A stretch of 64,000 bases of DNA. Source: Clostridia bacterium. GTDB lineage: Bacteria > Bacillota > Clostridia > TANB77 > CAG-465. Numbering within the stretch: position 1 is the first letter of the stretch; every line of letters begins with the position of its first letter. Below the pieces are notes generated by a model. That model was not told the DNA's origin, did not search any database, and worked only from the letters and a program-made list of their open reading frames with translations. Location of the stretch: contig JAQUWH010000001.1 in NCBI GenBank assembly GCA_028692955.1, positions 1 through 64,000 of the forward strand. Direction: 5' to 3'. The translations under genes were made by a program, and so were the position numbers. Positions 39,110 to 47,944 of this stretch are shown here, in pieces.

Positions 39110-40372
39110 TTGAAACAAATCTATAAAATCAATAATAATAAATTCAATAGTATGTATATTTCTATTAATTTTACAATGAAAGTAAATAGAGAAGAACTCT
39201 CTAAATCTGCATTGCTTGCTTCTGTTATGGGAAAATCATGTAAGAAATATAAAACACAAACTGAAATCGAAACGTATCTTTCTAAATTATATGGAACAAA
39301 TTTTGATGTAAATGTTCAAAAAGTAGGAGAGTTATATAATATAGAGTTTCGTTTAGAACAAGTGAATAAAAACTATTTACCAAATAAGACCGATGTATTA
39401 GAAAATAATTTGAAATTTTTATATGAAATTATTTTCAATCCTTATTGTCATGAAAATGAATTTGATAAGGAAACAGTTGAAAGAGAAAGAGTTTCTCTTC
39501 TTCAAAAAATAATGTCAAAGAAAGATGATAAGACCGCGTATGCAGTATACAGAACAGAGCAGCTTATGTCAAACAATCAAATAGCAGGAGAGTATTTATT
39601 TGGTGATGAAGAAATTGTTAAAAATATAACATCATTACAGTTATATAAGCAATATGAAAAATTGTTAAACGACTCTTGTATTACTGTGATACTATCAGGG
39701 AATCTGGATAGTTATGAAGAGATTGATGTAACTATTGATGATATCTTTAGAAAGAAATTGGAATCTAAATACTTATTCAATGAATTAAATATCAATTCAA
39801 ATAAAAATGATAAGGTAGAAGAATTAGAAGAAACATCAGAATTGCAGGAAACAAATCAAAGTACTCTTACCTTTGGGATGAGAGTTTTAAATGCAACACA
39901 ACAAGATTTCTATACTTTAAATGTATATAATGCGATACTTGGTTCGACACCGAGTTCAAAACTGTTCCAAAATGTTAGGGAAAAAGAATCTTTAGCCTAT
40001 ACAGTAAAGTCAAGATTTTATCGCTTTAATAACATTATTATTATTTATGCAGGAATTCAAAAAGCAAATTACGAAAAAGCAAAAAAGGTAATTCATGAGC
40101 AATTAAAACAAATTGAAAATGGAGAAGTGACTACAGAAGAATTTGAAGCCGCTAAGCAAAGTATCTTGGCGGATTTATTAGAATGGGAAGACTCTAAAAT
40201 TGCCATAGCTAAAATGTTATTTTCTAATTTATTTGCTTTTAAAAGTGATAATGTGACAATACAAGAAATGTGTGAAAAAATTAGTAATGTTACATTGATA
40301 GATGTACAAGATATTGCCAAAAGAATTAAAACAGAACATATTTACCTATTGGGAGGTGAAGCAGATGTATAA
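39110..40372 (+). CDS. yfmF: M16 peptidase-like protein YfmF (EF-P modification-associated)
   Basis: 420 residues. M16 family fold (YEIIFNPYCHENEFDKETVERER, LFQNVREKESLAYTVKSRFY) without the HxxEH zinc motif, so a non-catalytic partner. Bacillus YfmF/YfmH affect 5-aminopentanol modification of EF-P according to the family names in use; I infer the same link here. The start is a TTG with AGAGGTGA upstream, since no ATG fits. It overlaps yfmH by eight bases. Confidence 0.8.
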   Translation: MKQIYKINNNKFNSMYISINFTMKVNREELSKSALLASVMGKSCKKYKTQTEIETYLSKLYGTNFDVNVQKVGELYNIEFRLEQVNKNYLPNKTDVLENNLKFLYEIIFNPYCHENEFDKETVERERVSLLQKIMSKKDDKTAYAVYRTEQLMSNNQIAGEYLFGDEEIVKNITSLQLYKQYEKLLNDSCITVILSGNLDSYEEIDVTIDDIFRKKLESKYLFNELNINSNKNDKVEELEETSELQETNQSTLTFGMRVLNATQQDFYTLNVYNAILGSTPSSKLFQNVREKESLAYTVKSRFYRFNNIIIIYAGIQKANYEKAKKVIHEQLKQIENGEVTTEEFEAAKQSILADLLEWEDSKIAIAKMLFSNLFAFKSDNVTIQEMCEKISNVTLIDVQDIAKRIKTEHIYLLGGEADV

Positions 40373-41657
40373 AATAAACGCTTATATGAATGAAGAATTA
40401 AATGAAACTACATATGAAACAAAACTAGATAATGGTCTATCTGTATATATTTGCAAAAAACCAGGTTATAAAAAGAAAATTGGATTATTTGGAACAAAGT
40501 ACGGCTCTGTTATTAATGATTTTGTGGATATACAAACAAAAGAAAGAATTCAGGTACCAGATGGTATTGCACATTTTTTGGAACATAAATTGTTCGAAAA
40601 AGAAGGAGCCAACGCACTGGATTTGTTTTCTAAAATTGGTGTTTCTTCTAATGCTTATACAACATTTGATCATACTGTTTATTATTTTGAAACGTGTGAA
40701 AAGTTTCAAGAATCAATTAGATTACTAGTTAAGTTAATTAAGGAACCTTATTTTACAGACGAAAATGTAGTAAAAGAGCAGGGTATTATTGGTCAAGAAA
40801 TTATGATGGGTGATGATGATCCAGAGTATAAAGTGTACTTTAATTCTTTAAAAGCAATGTACCAAAAAAATAATGTAAAAATAGATATAGCAGGTACAGT
40901 TGATTCAATATCCCATATTAACAAGGAATTATTGTATACTTGTTATAATACGTTTTATAATTTGAATAATATGTTTTTTGTTGTGGTAGGAGATGTTGAT
41001 ATTGAATCAACCATAAGGTTGATTGAAGATAGTGTCAATTCCTATTCTAATATAACAATAAAAGAAGATGTTGAAGTTTTCCATCATGAAGAGCCAACTG
41101 AAATTAATGAGAAAGAAATAGTGGAGAAAATGGATATTTATTTGCCACAAATTTATTTAGCATATAAACTTAAAGTGGCAAAGAAAGAAGAGATTATTAA
41201 AAATGCATTAGTTGCAGATATTGTTTCTCAAATGTATTTTTCTAAAATGAGTGGTTTTTTTAATGAGGAATATAACAAGGGAGTTTTAGTAGAAAATCCA
41301 GTTTTGGTGTATGAAGGAAGTAGTAGTTTTTCATATATTCTTTTAGGAGCACAAACACTGAAATTAGAAGAATACAAGAAAGATATCTTGGAATATATAG
41401 AAAGAATAAAAAAGGAAGAAGTAAACGAAGAATTATTTACTACCATTAAAAATAGCAAAATTGGTTCGCTTGTTATAGAAGATGATAATTTAAACAGTTG
41501 CTATCGAAGAGTAATAGACAGTATTCTGACACAAACGGAAGTTTATGAAGATGTTAAAATATTAAATGATTTAACAAAAGAAGATGTTAAAATATTTTTA
41601 AACTACATGACGGAAAAAAATAGAATAGTTTCCGTTATTGATACCAAAAATAAATAA
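40365..41657 (+). CDS. yfmH: M16 zinc peptidase YfmH (EF-P modification-associated)
   Basis: 430 residues. HFLEHKLFE carries the inverted zinc motif HxxEH, with the second Glu further on in EQGIIGQEIMMG. The rest has the two-domain M16 plan. It is the active partner of the yfmF product and probably forms a heterodimer with it. The ATG at 40365 lies behind GGGAGGTG inside the end of yfmF; an upstream ATG at 40302 belongs to that gene. Three hairpins with T tracts follow. Confidence 0.85.
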   Translation: MYKINAYMNEELNETTYETKLDNGLSVYICKKPGYKKKIGLFGTKYGSVINDFVDIQTKERIQVPDGIAHFLEHKLFEKEGANALDLFSKIGVSSNAYTTFDHTVYYFETCEKFQESIRLLVKLIKEPYFTDENVVKEQGIIGQEIMMGDDDPEYKVYFNSLKAMYQKNNVKIDIAGTVDSISHINKELLYTCYNTFYNLNNMFFVVVGDVDIESTIRLIEDSVNSYSNITIKEDVEVFHHEEPTEINEKEIVEKMDIYLPQIYLAYKLKVAKKEEIIKNALVADIVSQMYFSKMSGFFNEEYNKGVLVENPVLVYEGSSSFSYILLGAQTLKLEEYKKDILEYIERIKKEEVNEELFTTIKNSKIGSLVIEDDNLNSCYRRVIDSILTQTEVYEDVKILNDLTKEDVKIFLNYMTEKNRIVSVIDTKNK

Positions 41658-41665
41658 TTAAAATG

Positions 41666-41771
41666 GTAGGTGCCTTTTAAAAGCCCCTACTTGTTATTTA
41701 GTGAACAAAAAATGTTCAATTTTTTGGGTTCAGTACAGGTTAGGAGAACATGTTTTTCCTAATCTTTTTTT
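41666..41771 (+). terminator. three consecutive terminator-like hairpins after yfmH
   Basis: Hairpins at 41666-41690, 41702-41718 and 41737-41765, each followed by a T-rich run (the last has a perfect nine-base stem and seven Ts). Strong insulation between yfmH and the Spo0E-like gene. Confidence 0.65.
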
Positions 41772-41854
41772 ATTCTTATTTTTGTATAATCCATCCAATA
41801 TATGCATATAATATTAGCACGTAAGACATGATTAAATGTACTTGTATGTATGTT

Positions 41855-41864
41855 TTTGTCGAAA
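41855..41864 (+). promoter_or_regulatory. Spo0A box upstream of the Spo0E-like gene
   Basis: TTTGTCGAAA, a perfect match to the Spo0A box, ending 28 bases before the -35 at 41893. AACTTGCGAC follows directly and recurs at 153-162. Confidence 0.6.
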
Positions 41865-41892
41865 CTTGCGACCGATTTATTGACAACAAATA

Positions 41893-41921
41893 TTGACATT
41901 GTGTTTTAAAAATGATATAAA
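41893..41921 (+). promoter_or_regulatory. promoter of the Spo0E-like gene
   Basis: TTGACA (41893-41898) and TATAAA (41916-41921) with 17 bases between them, about 25 bases before the ATG. Confidence 0.7.
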
Positions 41922-41948
41922 TAAAATGTAAAAAGGAGATGAATAATA

Positions 41949-42110
41949 ATGATTGCTGATGAAATTAATATTTTAAAGAAGAAATTAGAAGAACAAGTCA
42001 TGCAAGAAGACTCATATAATAGCATATATGAGACAAGTATCAGAATTGATGAGTTATTGGTTAGTTATTATAAAGAATTCGAGGCCTCTAGAAAAGATTT
42101 AAGTTGCTAA
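41949..42110 (+). CDS. Spo0E-like sporulation regulator (small phosphatase)
   Basis: 53 residues. Fits the Spo0E family: a helix EINILKKKLEEQV, a loop, then the signature helix TSIRIDELLVSYYKEFE (S-x-x-x-D-x-L-L-x-x-Y-Y). Family members dephosphorylate Spo0A-P and delay sporulation. AAGGAGATG lies seven bases before the ATG. The promoter and a Spo0A box upstream suggest feedback control by Spo0A. The 3' end overlaps the convergent gene at 42088 by 23 bases. Small enough to be missed by routine annotation. Confidence 0.75.
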   Translation: MIADEINILKKKLEEQVMQEDSYNSIYETSIRIDELLVSYYKEFEASRKDLSC

Positions 42111-42498
42111 AAGAAAAATTAAATAGCATCATCCCTAAAACAATTAATAGTGTAAAGTTATTTTCATGCTCCAAAAAAAGTAAAATAATTAGTGCAATAA
42201 TGATTAAATCATCTATAGCTAGAGAAAAACCAAATATATCAATTCTATTATCACCAATTGACAAAGGGCCTAATCTAAATTTACTATCTTCTTCTTTCTT
42301 GCTAGTATCTTTTTGATCTTCATCTTTTAAAATTTCTTCATTGAAATCTTTGCTCATTGTATAATCCATGTTTGGGATTGTTGTATTTGTATAGTTTGTA
42401 TAATAAGGATTAGTAAAGGCAGGATGGTAATAATTATTATAATTTCTATAGCCGTAATTGTTATTATATCTTTGATAATATGTATTATTTTCAAACAT
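42088..42498 (-). CDS. Asn/Tyr-rich membrane protein of unknown function
   Basis: 136 residues. Residues 1-45 are almost all Asn, Tyr, Thr and Pro (NNTYYQRYNNNYGYRNYN), which resembles spore coat or surface proteins. An acidic stretch follows, then DNRIDIFGFSLAIDDLIIIA and a C-terminal hydrophobic hairpin (two helices). I chose the ATG at 42498 with AAAGGTAG upstream; M at 42504 is an alternative. It is the last gene of a three-gene minus-strand unit. I do not recognise the family. Confidence 0.55.
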   Translation of the reverse strand: MFENNTYYQRYNNNYGYRNYNNYYHPAFTNPYYTNYTNTTIPNMDYTMSKDFNEEILKDEDQKDTSKKEEDSKFRLGPLSIGDNRIDIFGFSLAIDDLIIIALIILLFLEHENNFTLLIVLGMMLFNFSFSNLNLF

Positions 42499-43012
42499 TA
42501 TCATCACTACCTTTACTTGTGAAACTTTCAAATGCTTTTGCAATTGTTAACATTGACATATATTCTCCAATTTTATCTTGTCTAGATTTTCTTAAAAATG
42601 GTTTTAGTGAAAGTAAAAGATTCTTTTGTGGGTCATCTTTGCCCATAGAACTCATTACTCGTTGAATTTTCATGATGGTATTAGGATCTATGCTATCAAA
42701 GTTAAGTCCACTATTGTTTTCTTTCGTTTTATTGTTACTATTATTACTATTTCCCAGTAAACCAAGTATTGAACCTAAATCTACATTTTGTAATAATGAG
42801 CCAATACCTGATAAATTAAATTTATTATTTGTATTATTGTCAATATTTTTTTCTTTTGTTTTTTCAATTGTATCTTCAAACTCTATTTGTTTTACTTCAT
42901 TTTTGTTATCATTGGTATCTAATTTTGATTGGATGCTTTGTATTAAATTGAAAATTTCTTGCGAATTTCCTTGATTTTCATTTTGATCTTGAATATTGTT
43001 ATTATTATCCAT
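42491..43012 (-). CDS. Asn-rich protein of unknown function
   Basis: 173 residues. Long Asn/Asp-rich linkers (NNNNIQDQNENQGN near the start) with two ordered parts: GIGSLLQNVDLGSILGLLG and a C-terminal helical part with NLLLSLKPFLRKSRQDKIGEYMSMLTIAKAF. The latter resembles a short motif (ALKPFLSxxRQxKVDxAIKLL) seen in small proteins of other clostridial spore formers; I cannot name the family. Overlaps the next gene by eight bases. Confidence 0.55.
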   Translation of the reverse strand: MDNNNNIQDQNENQGNSQEIFNLIQSIQSKLDTNDNKNEVKQIEFEDTIEKTKEKNIDNNTNNKFNLSGIGSLLQNVDLGSILGLLGNSNNSNNKTKENNSGLNFDSIDPNTIMKIQRVMSSMGKDDPQKNLLLSLKPFLRKSRQDKIGEYMSMLTIAKAFESFTSKGSDDNV

Positions 43013-43028
43013 AACCTTATCTTCTTCA

Positions 43029-43199
43029 TCATTTTTTCTTATTCATATTAAGCATACCAACTAAATTATTTACATCCTCAGTAGACATGTTTTGCACTAG
43101 TCTTGTCACTTGTTCTAATTTACTTTTATCAATTGTAGATAGTAATTCCATAACTTTTGAGTTTAACATGTTGTTATTTGCATCATTTTGATTATTCAT
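43029..43199 (-). CDS. small protein of unknown function, 56 residues
   Basis: Starts MNNQNDANNNMLNSKVMELL and ends VGMLNMNKKK; Asn-rich start, then one or two helices (STIDKSKLEQVTRLVQNM). GGAGATGATTTGTC precedes the ATG. First gene of the three-gene minus-strand unit, divergent from the VirB4/Tad-like operon. The C-terminal half looks related in style to the helical end of its neighbour. Function unknown. Confidence 0.5.
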   Translation of the reverse strand: MNNQNDANNNMLNSKVMELLSTIDKSKLEQVTRLVQNMSTEDVNNLVGMLNMNKKK

Positions 43200-43258
43200 G
43201 ACAAATCATCTCCTTTATTTATGTATATATAATAAATATATGCAATTAAATAAAGTTT

Positions 43259-43840
43259 GTGATATATTTATTTGTTTTTTTGAAAGAAGGTGAGATTATA
43301 TCAAAATATAAAGAGATAGAGAAAATATATAATATAGTAGATATTCATTATAATCATATTATAGTGGATAGAGAGGGCACTATTAGGAAGATATATTTAT
43401 ATCAGATATTTCCTGTTACTATTGTCAATTTAGAAGAAGACATAGCAAAAAAAATAATATATCAATATAGAGAAATACTTAAATTAATTGATTTTGACTT
43501 TCAAATTTTAATGAGTAATACAAAATTTAATGTGGAAAATTACATTCATGATTTAAAAATTAGAATGAACAATGTTAATTTAAAAAATCCTGATATCTCT
43601 AGAAAATATATTGAAACTGTTCAGAAAAATTTACAAGAAGAAAATATATATGATACTCAATATTATATGATAATTGTTGATAAGGAAGAAAGTACTTTTA
43701 AAGATAGTATAGATAATATTATTGATAAGTTTACGTTAATAGATTGTAAAGTAAAAAGAGTTGACAATGAAGAAGAAATTGGGAAAATATTGAACTTCTA
43801 TATTAACAAAGAAAGGAGTAGAATGGAACATGGACTTTAA
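43259..43840 (+). CDS. TraC-like N-terminal partner of VirB4 (unknown role)
   Basis: Up to 193 residues. Mixed alpha/beta protein with no membrane helix: YREILKLIDFDFQILMSNTKFNVENYI resembles the small TraC-like domain that precedes VirB4 in some secretion loci. The start is unclear: GTG 43259 has no ribosome site, while GAAGGTGAG at 43286-43294 would direct starts at ATT 43295 or ATA 43298. It overlaps virB4-like by 11 bases and opens the operon 43259-49555. Family assignment is weak. Confidence 0.5.
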   Translation: MIYLFVFLKEGEIISKYKEIEKIYNIVDIHYNHIIVDREGTIRKIYLYQIFPVTIVNLEEDIAKKIIYQYREILKLIDFDFQILMSNTKFNVENYIHDLKIRMNNVNLKNPDISRKYIETVQKNLQEENIYDTQYYMIIVDKEESTFKDSIDNIIDKFTLIDCKVKRVDNEEEIGKILNFYINKERSRMEHGL

Positions 43841-45560
43841 TAAGCAAAAATATAATTTACCAAGTTATATAGATGCCACTAGCTTTAAGTATCTTAAAAT
43901 AGATGATAAATATTTAATAGGAATCATTATAAAGAGTTTACCACATCAACTGAATTTTTTAGACGTTATGAATGGAATACCTAAGAATGAAATATATGAC
44001 TTATCCATTTACGTTTCAAAAAAAGATACATCAAAAATACTAAAGGAACTTACTTATTATATTTCTTCATCAAATTCTGAAATAAAAACATCGAAGGGAA
44101 ATCAAAGTGATATTGATATTCTAACTAAAACAAAAGATGATGCAAGAGAACTTAGAAAAAAGATACAAATAGAAGGGGAAGAAATATTTTATGTTAATTT
44201 TGTTATCACCATGGTAGATGAAGATTCTACCACTTTACTACGAAGAGCAAAAAATTTTCAGAGTAAGTTATATGCAAAGGCTATATTTTCTAATCTATTA
44301 AACTTTAGACATTTAGATGCGTATCAACTCACCTTACCTCTTGGTTATCCCATTAATAAAATAATAGAGAAAGAATACGTTAATATCACAACAAGTGGAT
44401 TAAGCTATATTTTCCCTTTTTACAAAACGAATATATTTGATAATAATGGAATTATTTTTGGTTATACACTAAATGAAAACAAACTATGCAATCTTGATGT
44501 ATTTGATCAAAAATATACAAATTCTAATATGTGTATTTTTGGAAGTAGTGGTTCAGGTAAATCCTATTTTACCAAAATAATGATTATTAGAAATTATTTA
44601 AATGGCATTTCACAATATATATTTGATATAGAGGGTGAATATATAAATCTTTCTAAAAACTTAGATTTAGGCTATATTTCACTCGTAAATGACAGTCATT
44701 TTTATTATAATCCATTTCAGATATACGATTACGAAGTAAAAGCAGAAAATTATTTAGATAAAAAGATAGATAAATTACTCAAATTTATTACTTCACTATG
44801 TGGATTTTGTAAAGAGGCACAAATAAAAGAAATCAAAAAGGCAATTGCTAGATTATATGATGAGTATAGCATTACTTCAGATAGGAACTCTGTAATCAGT
44901 AAAGAGAATATGAGTATTACTAAAAAGATATTGAAAAATTACCAATTTCCCACATTTACTGAGTTGATACCTCTATTAAAAACAAAAAAAATAAAGGATG
45001 TGATAAAAGAAAAAATAATCAATGTATTTCCTGTGTTGTGTAAAATTACCAATATAGATAATTTAAAACAATTACTAGTAATACATGTAGGAAATATAAC
45101 AACAGAGGCACTTAATGTGGCAAGTTATTTATTAAATGAGATGGAAGAAATAACAAAAGAAAATACACAAAAAACATTACTATACATGGATGAAGTATGG
45201 AAGTATATCTCTAATAAAGATACCGCAATGATTGGTGATAAAATATTTGAGATGTATAAAACAATAAGGAAAAGTAAGGCGGGAATTGTAACAATAACAC
45301 AAGACATAACTGATTTTTTTAATTATCAAGAAGGAAATTACGGAAAAAGTATTTTAAATAATTCAGCTTTTAAACTGTTTTTTAAATTAGATTTCTCTGA
45401 TATAGATATTCTATCAAAGTTATCATGCATTAATTCAAATATTATAAATAGTATTTCTAAACTAGATAAAGGACAAGCTTTAATAGTATTTTCAAATAAC
45501 ACATTTATCATAAATATAAAATCAAATGAATATGAAAAGGAGATTATAGATGAAAGATGA
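43830..45560 (+). CDS. VirB4/TraC-like conjugation-type ATPase
   Basis: 576 residues. N-terminal domain of about 200 residues, then a HerA/FtsK-type ATPase with Walker A FGSSGSGKSYFTKIM (about 237-251), IFDIEGEYINL, Walker B LLYMDEVWKYI (about 449-459) and a TQDITDFF motif after it, the order of VirB4 in type IV secretion. Such ATPases power assembly or transport at the membrane. No membrane helix. Overlaps its neighbours by 11 bases on both sides, so one transcript. No VirB6, VirD4/coupling protein, relaxase or pilin lies nearby. Confidence 0.8.
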   Translation: MDFNKQKYNLPSYIDATSFKYLKIDDKYLIGIIIKSLPHQLNFLDVMNGIPKNEIYDLSIYVSKKDTSKILKELTYYISSSNSEIKTSKGNQSDIDILTKTKDDARELRKKIQIEGEEIFYVNFVITMVDEDSTTLLRRAKNFQSKLYAKAIFSNLLNFRHLDAYQLTLPLGYPINKIIEKEYVNITTSGLSYIFPFYKTNIFDNNGIIFGYTLNENKLCNLDVFDQKYTNSNMCIFGSSGSGKSYFTKIMIIRNYLNGISQYIFDIEGEYINLSKNLDLGYISLVNDSHFYYNPFQIYDYEVKAENYLDKKIDKLLKFITSLCGFCKEAQIKEIKKAIARLYDEYSITSDRNSVISKENMSITKKILKNYQFPTFTELIPLLKTKKIKDVIKEKIINVFPVLCKITNIDNLKQLLVIHVGNITTEALNVASYLLNEMEEITKENTQKTLLYMDEVWKYISNKDTAMIGDKIFEMYKTIRKSKAGIVTITQDITDFFNYQEGNYGKSILNNSAFKLFFKLDFSDIDILSKLSCINSNIINSISKLDKGQALIVFSNNTFIINIKSNEYEKEIIDER

Positions 45561-46797
45561 TATCAATATTATCATAGCATTAAATAATGAGTATATTACT
45601 AACCATATTAAAGAAACATATGGAGATAGTGTATATGAGTATGACATTTCTTCAAAGGAAGATGTCATTGAAATATTAAGTAAAAATGTAAAACAATATA
45701 CGATTATAACAAAAGATAATTTGGAGGGTCAATTAGATACTCATATGTATATTAAACAAATGAAACTTGCAAGTCCAAATACAAAAATTATATACATAGT
45801 GGAAGAATTAAGCGCAGAATACAAACAATTTTTGTTTGCAAATGAGGTTTTCAATATCATAGAAGCAAAAGAATTAACAATGGAAAATCTTGATGAAAGT
45901 ATGCACCAAGATAAAAGTGTCATATATAAAAGTAAGAATGAAGTAGTAACTAATAATGAAATGAAAGAAAGCCAGGTGTTACCTAAAAAATTAATTGCTA
46001 TATATGGAACAAGTGGTGCAGGAAAATCATATTTTTCCTCTATATTAGCAGAAAGTATTACAAGAGATATTGGCATATCGGTAGCTTTACTTGATATGGA
46101 TGTACAAAATCCGTCTGTAGATATATATAACAATATTAGTATCAATTTAAATGGATTATCGAGTATTATTGATGAGATGGATAGTAAAAAGGAAATGAAT
46201 GAAATATTAGACAAATACATGATATGTGATAAAAATAACAAAAAACTATGGTATATGACAAATAATAGTAGTATTTTTGATATACAAAATAAATATTCTA
46301 ATTCGTATTACGAGAGGATATATAACAGTGTTAATTTACGATATGACTACACAATTATTGATTTACCCTCTACCCCTTTTTTAGATGTAGTACCCTATAC
46401 ATTACTAAATGCAACCGACATATTCTTTGTATTAAATCCTAACTATATTAGTATTAGACAAGCAATTAAATATTTAGAATTAATTACTAAGCTTTGGGAT
46501 GTGCCAAAAGAAAAAATCAATATTATCATCAATAAAAAACAAAAAAACTCATTAGAAAATATACAAGTAAAATCCTTAATTAATGGCTATAGGATTGCTG
46601 GTGAAATCATTCAAAATGATAATATGGATGTATATATTAATAGTCCATTATATAATAAGAATTGTATCATCAATCAAAATAAAATATATGAATCGTTAGG
46701 AATCAAAAGTTTAGATGGAAATCAAAAATCTAGTTTTAATGGTATGAAAATGTATCATATGTTAAAGAAAAAAATAGAGGTAAATAATGCTAATTAA
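45550..46797 (+). CDS. CpaE/TadZ-like ParA-family ATPase
   Basis: 415 residues. N-terminal receiver-like domain (about 1-115: IIIALNNEYITNHIKETYGD and ASPNTKIIYIVEE) followed by a MinD/ParA ATPase: GTSGAGKSYFSSILAESI (about 153-170), VALLDMDVQNPSVDIY, YTIIDLPSTPF. The deviant Walker lysine of true ParA (KGG) is replaced by GTS, which TadZ proteins also do. TadZ places Tad pilus machines. Overlaps both neighbours, so translationally coupled. Confidence 0.75.
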   Translation: MKDDINIIIALNNEYITNHIKETYGDSVYEYDISSKEDVIEILSKNVKQYTIITKDNLEGQLDTHMYIKQMKLASPNTKIIYIVEELSAEYKQFLFANEVFNIIEAKELTMENLDESMHQDKSVIYKSKNEVVTNNEMKESQVLPKKLIAIYGTSGAGKSYFSSILAESITRDIGISVALLDMDVQNPSVDIYNNISINLNGLSSIIDEMDSKKEMNEILDKYMICDKNNKKLWYMTNNSSIFDIQNKYSNSYYERIYNSVNLRYDYTIIDLPSTPFLDVVPYTLLNATDIFFVLNPNYISIRQAIKYLELITKLWDVPKEKINIIINKKQKNSLENIQVKSLINGYRIAGEIIQNDNMDVYINSPLYNKNCIINQNKIYESLGIKSLDGNQKSSFNGMKMYHMLKKKIEVNNAN

Positions 46798-47944
46798 TCC
46801 TTTTAAATTGGATAAAAATGATGAAGAGAAGATAATTATTAAGAAAGAAATTGATTTTAAAGAGATACAAAAATATATGATAGCACAACACAGTGATGAC
46901 ATAAAGAATAATGAAAAAGAGAAAATAAGAGAAAAATTAAAAGAGTTGTTAATTAATACATACGCAAAGAAGGACGATAACTCATTAATCCAAATCATTA
47001 ATAAAGTGATAAATAACATGTTTGGCTATGGAATATTGCAAAAGCATATAGAAAACGAAAGGATAACAGACATAAGGGTTGTAAAATACAATAGTGTTTT
47101 TATTAAAAGTTTAGGAAAATGGCGAGAAACAGAAGATAAGTTTGAAAGTGATAGTGAATTTGAGGAATATATCCGATATACTATTCTAAAAAATAAGGGA
47201 AGTATCAACTTTGATTCTCCTATGGTGGTAGCCAGTGATAAGGAGTATAACCTAAGAATAGAAGCCGGTATTACTCCTGTTAATTCAATATCACCTAGTC
47301 TAGTCATTAGAATTCATAGACCAAATCAAAAAATCACTCTTGAAAGTTTACTGATTATAGATGAAATGTTAGATAAGACTAGTTATAAAATGATAATAGA
47401 TGCTATCAGTAATAAGAAAAACATAATATTAGCAGGTAAAGGAGGAAGTGGCAAAACAACGCTTCTTAGGGCAGTTATAGATGAGATACCAAATGAAGCA
47501 TCAATTTGTATTAATGAGGAAACAACAGAGCTATATATTGATAACAAAAATGTAATACAACGAGAAGTAATAGAAAATAGGGAAAATAGCAAAAAAATCA
47601 CCCTTGAAAAGTTGATGAAACATAGTTTAGTAATGAGTAACGATGTCATTGTGGTAGGAGAATTAAAGGGAGCAGAGGCAAGTGTGTTTATAGATTCCAT
47701 TGGTACAGGGCATATGGGGCTTACAACTATTCATTCAGATAGTATTTATAATGTACTCAGAAGACTTGTTATATTGTTTAAGAGAGATGAAAAAACACAA
47801 CAATATAGTGAAGAATTTGTTGAGAATATTTTAGCTAGTAGTATAGATTATATTGTTTATTTAAAGGAATATAAGGTGACACAAATTGCGATTATAAACA
47901 ACAATCATTTAGATATAATATATGATAAAGAGGCAAAACCATGA
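46787..47944 (+). CDS. CpaF/TadA-like secretion ATPase
   Basis: 385 residues. GspE/VirB11-type ATPase: DSPMVVASDKEYNLRIEAG and IRIHRP in the N-terminal half, Walker A AGKGGSGKTTLLRA (about 216-229), EETTELYI (Asp/Glu box), DVIVVGELKGAEA (Walker B) and GTGHMGLTTIHSDS (His box). Cytoplasmic hexameric motor for type II/IV or Tad systems. Its start overlaps the end of the CpaE-like gene by 11 bases. Confidence 0.85.
   Translation: MLINPFKLDKNDEEKIIIKKEIDFKEIQKYMIAQHSDDIKNNEKEKIREKLKELLINTYAKKDDNSLIQIINKVINNMFGYGILQKHIENERITDIRVVKYNSVFIKSLGKWRETEDKFESDSEFEEYIRYTILKNKGSINFDSPMVVASDKEYNLRIEAGITPVNSISPSLVIRIHRPNQKITLESLLIIDEMLDKTSYKMIIDAISNKKNIILAGKGGSGKTTLLRAVIDEIPNEASICINEETTELYIDNKNVIQREVIENRENSKKITLEKLMKHSLVMSNDVIVVGELKGAEASVFIDSIGTGHMGLTTIHSDSIYNVLRRLVILFKRDEKTQQYSEEFVENILASSIDYIVYLKEYKVTQIAIINNNHLDIIYDKEAKP

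Noticed and set aside
41737-41771. preQ1-type or other small riboswitch
   Set aside because: The hairpin is a simple stem with a T tail after yfmH; it lacks the conserved loop and tail bases of known small riboswitches.
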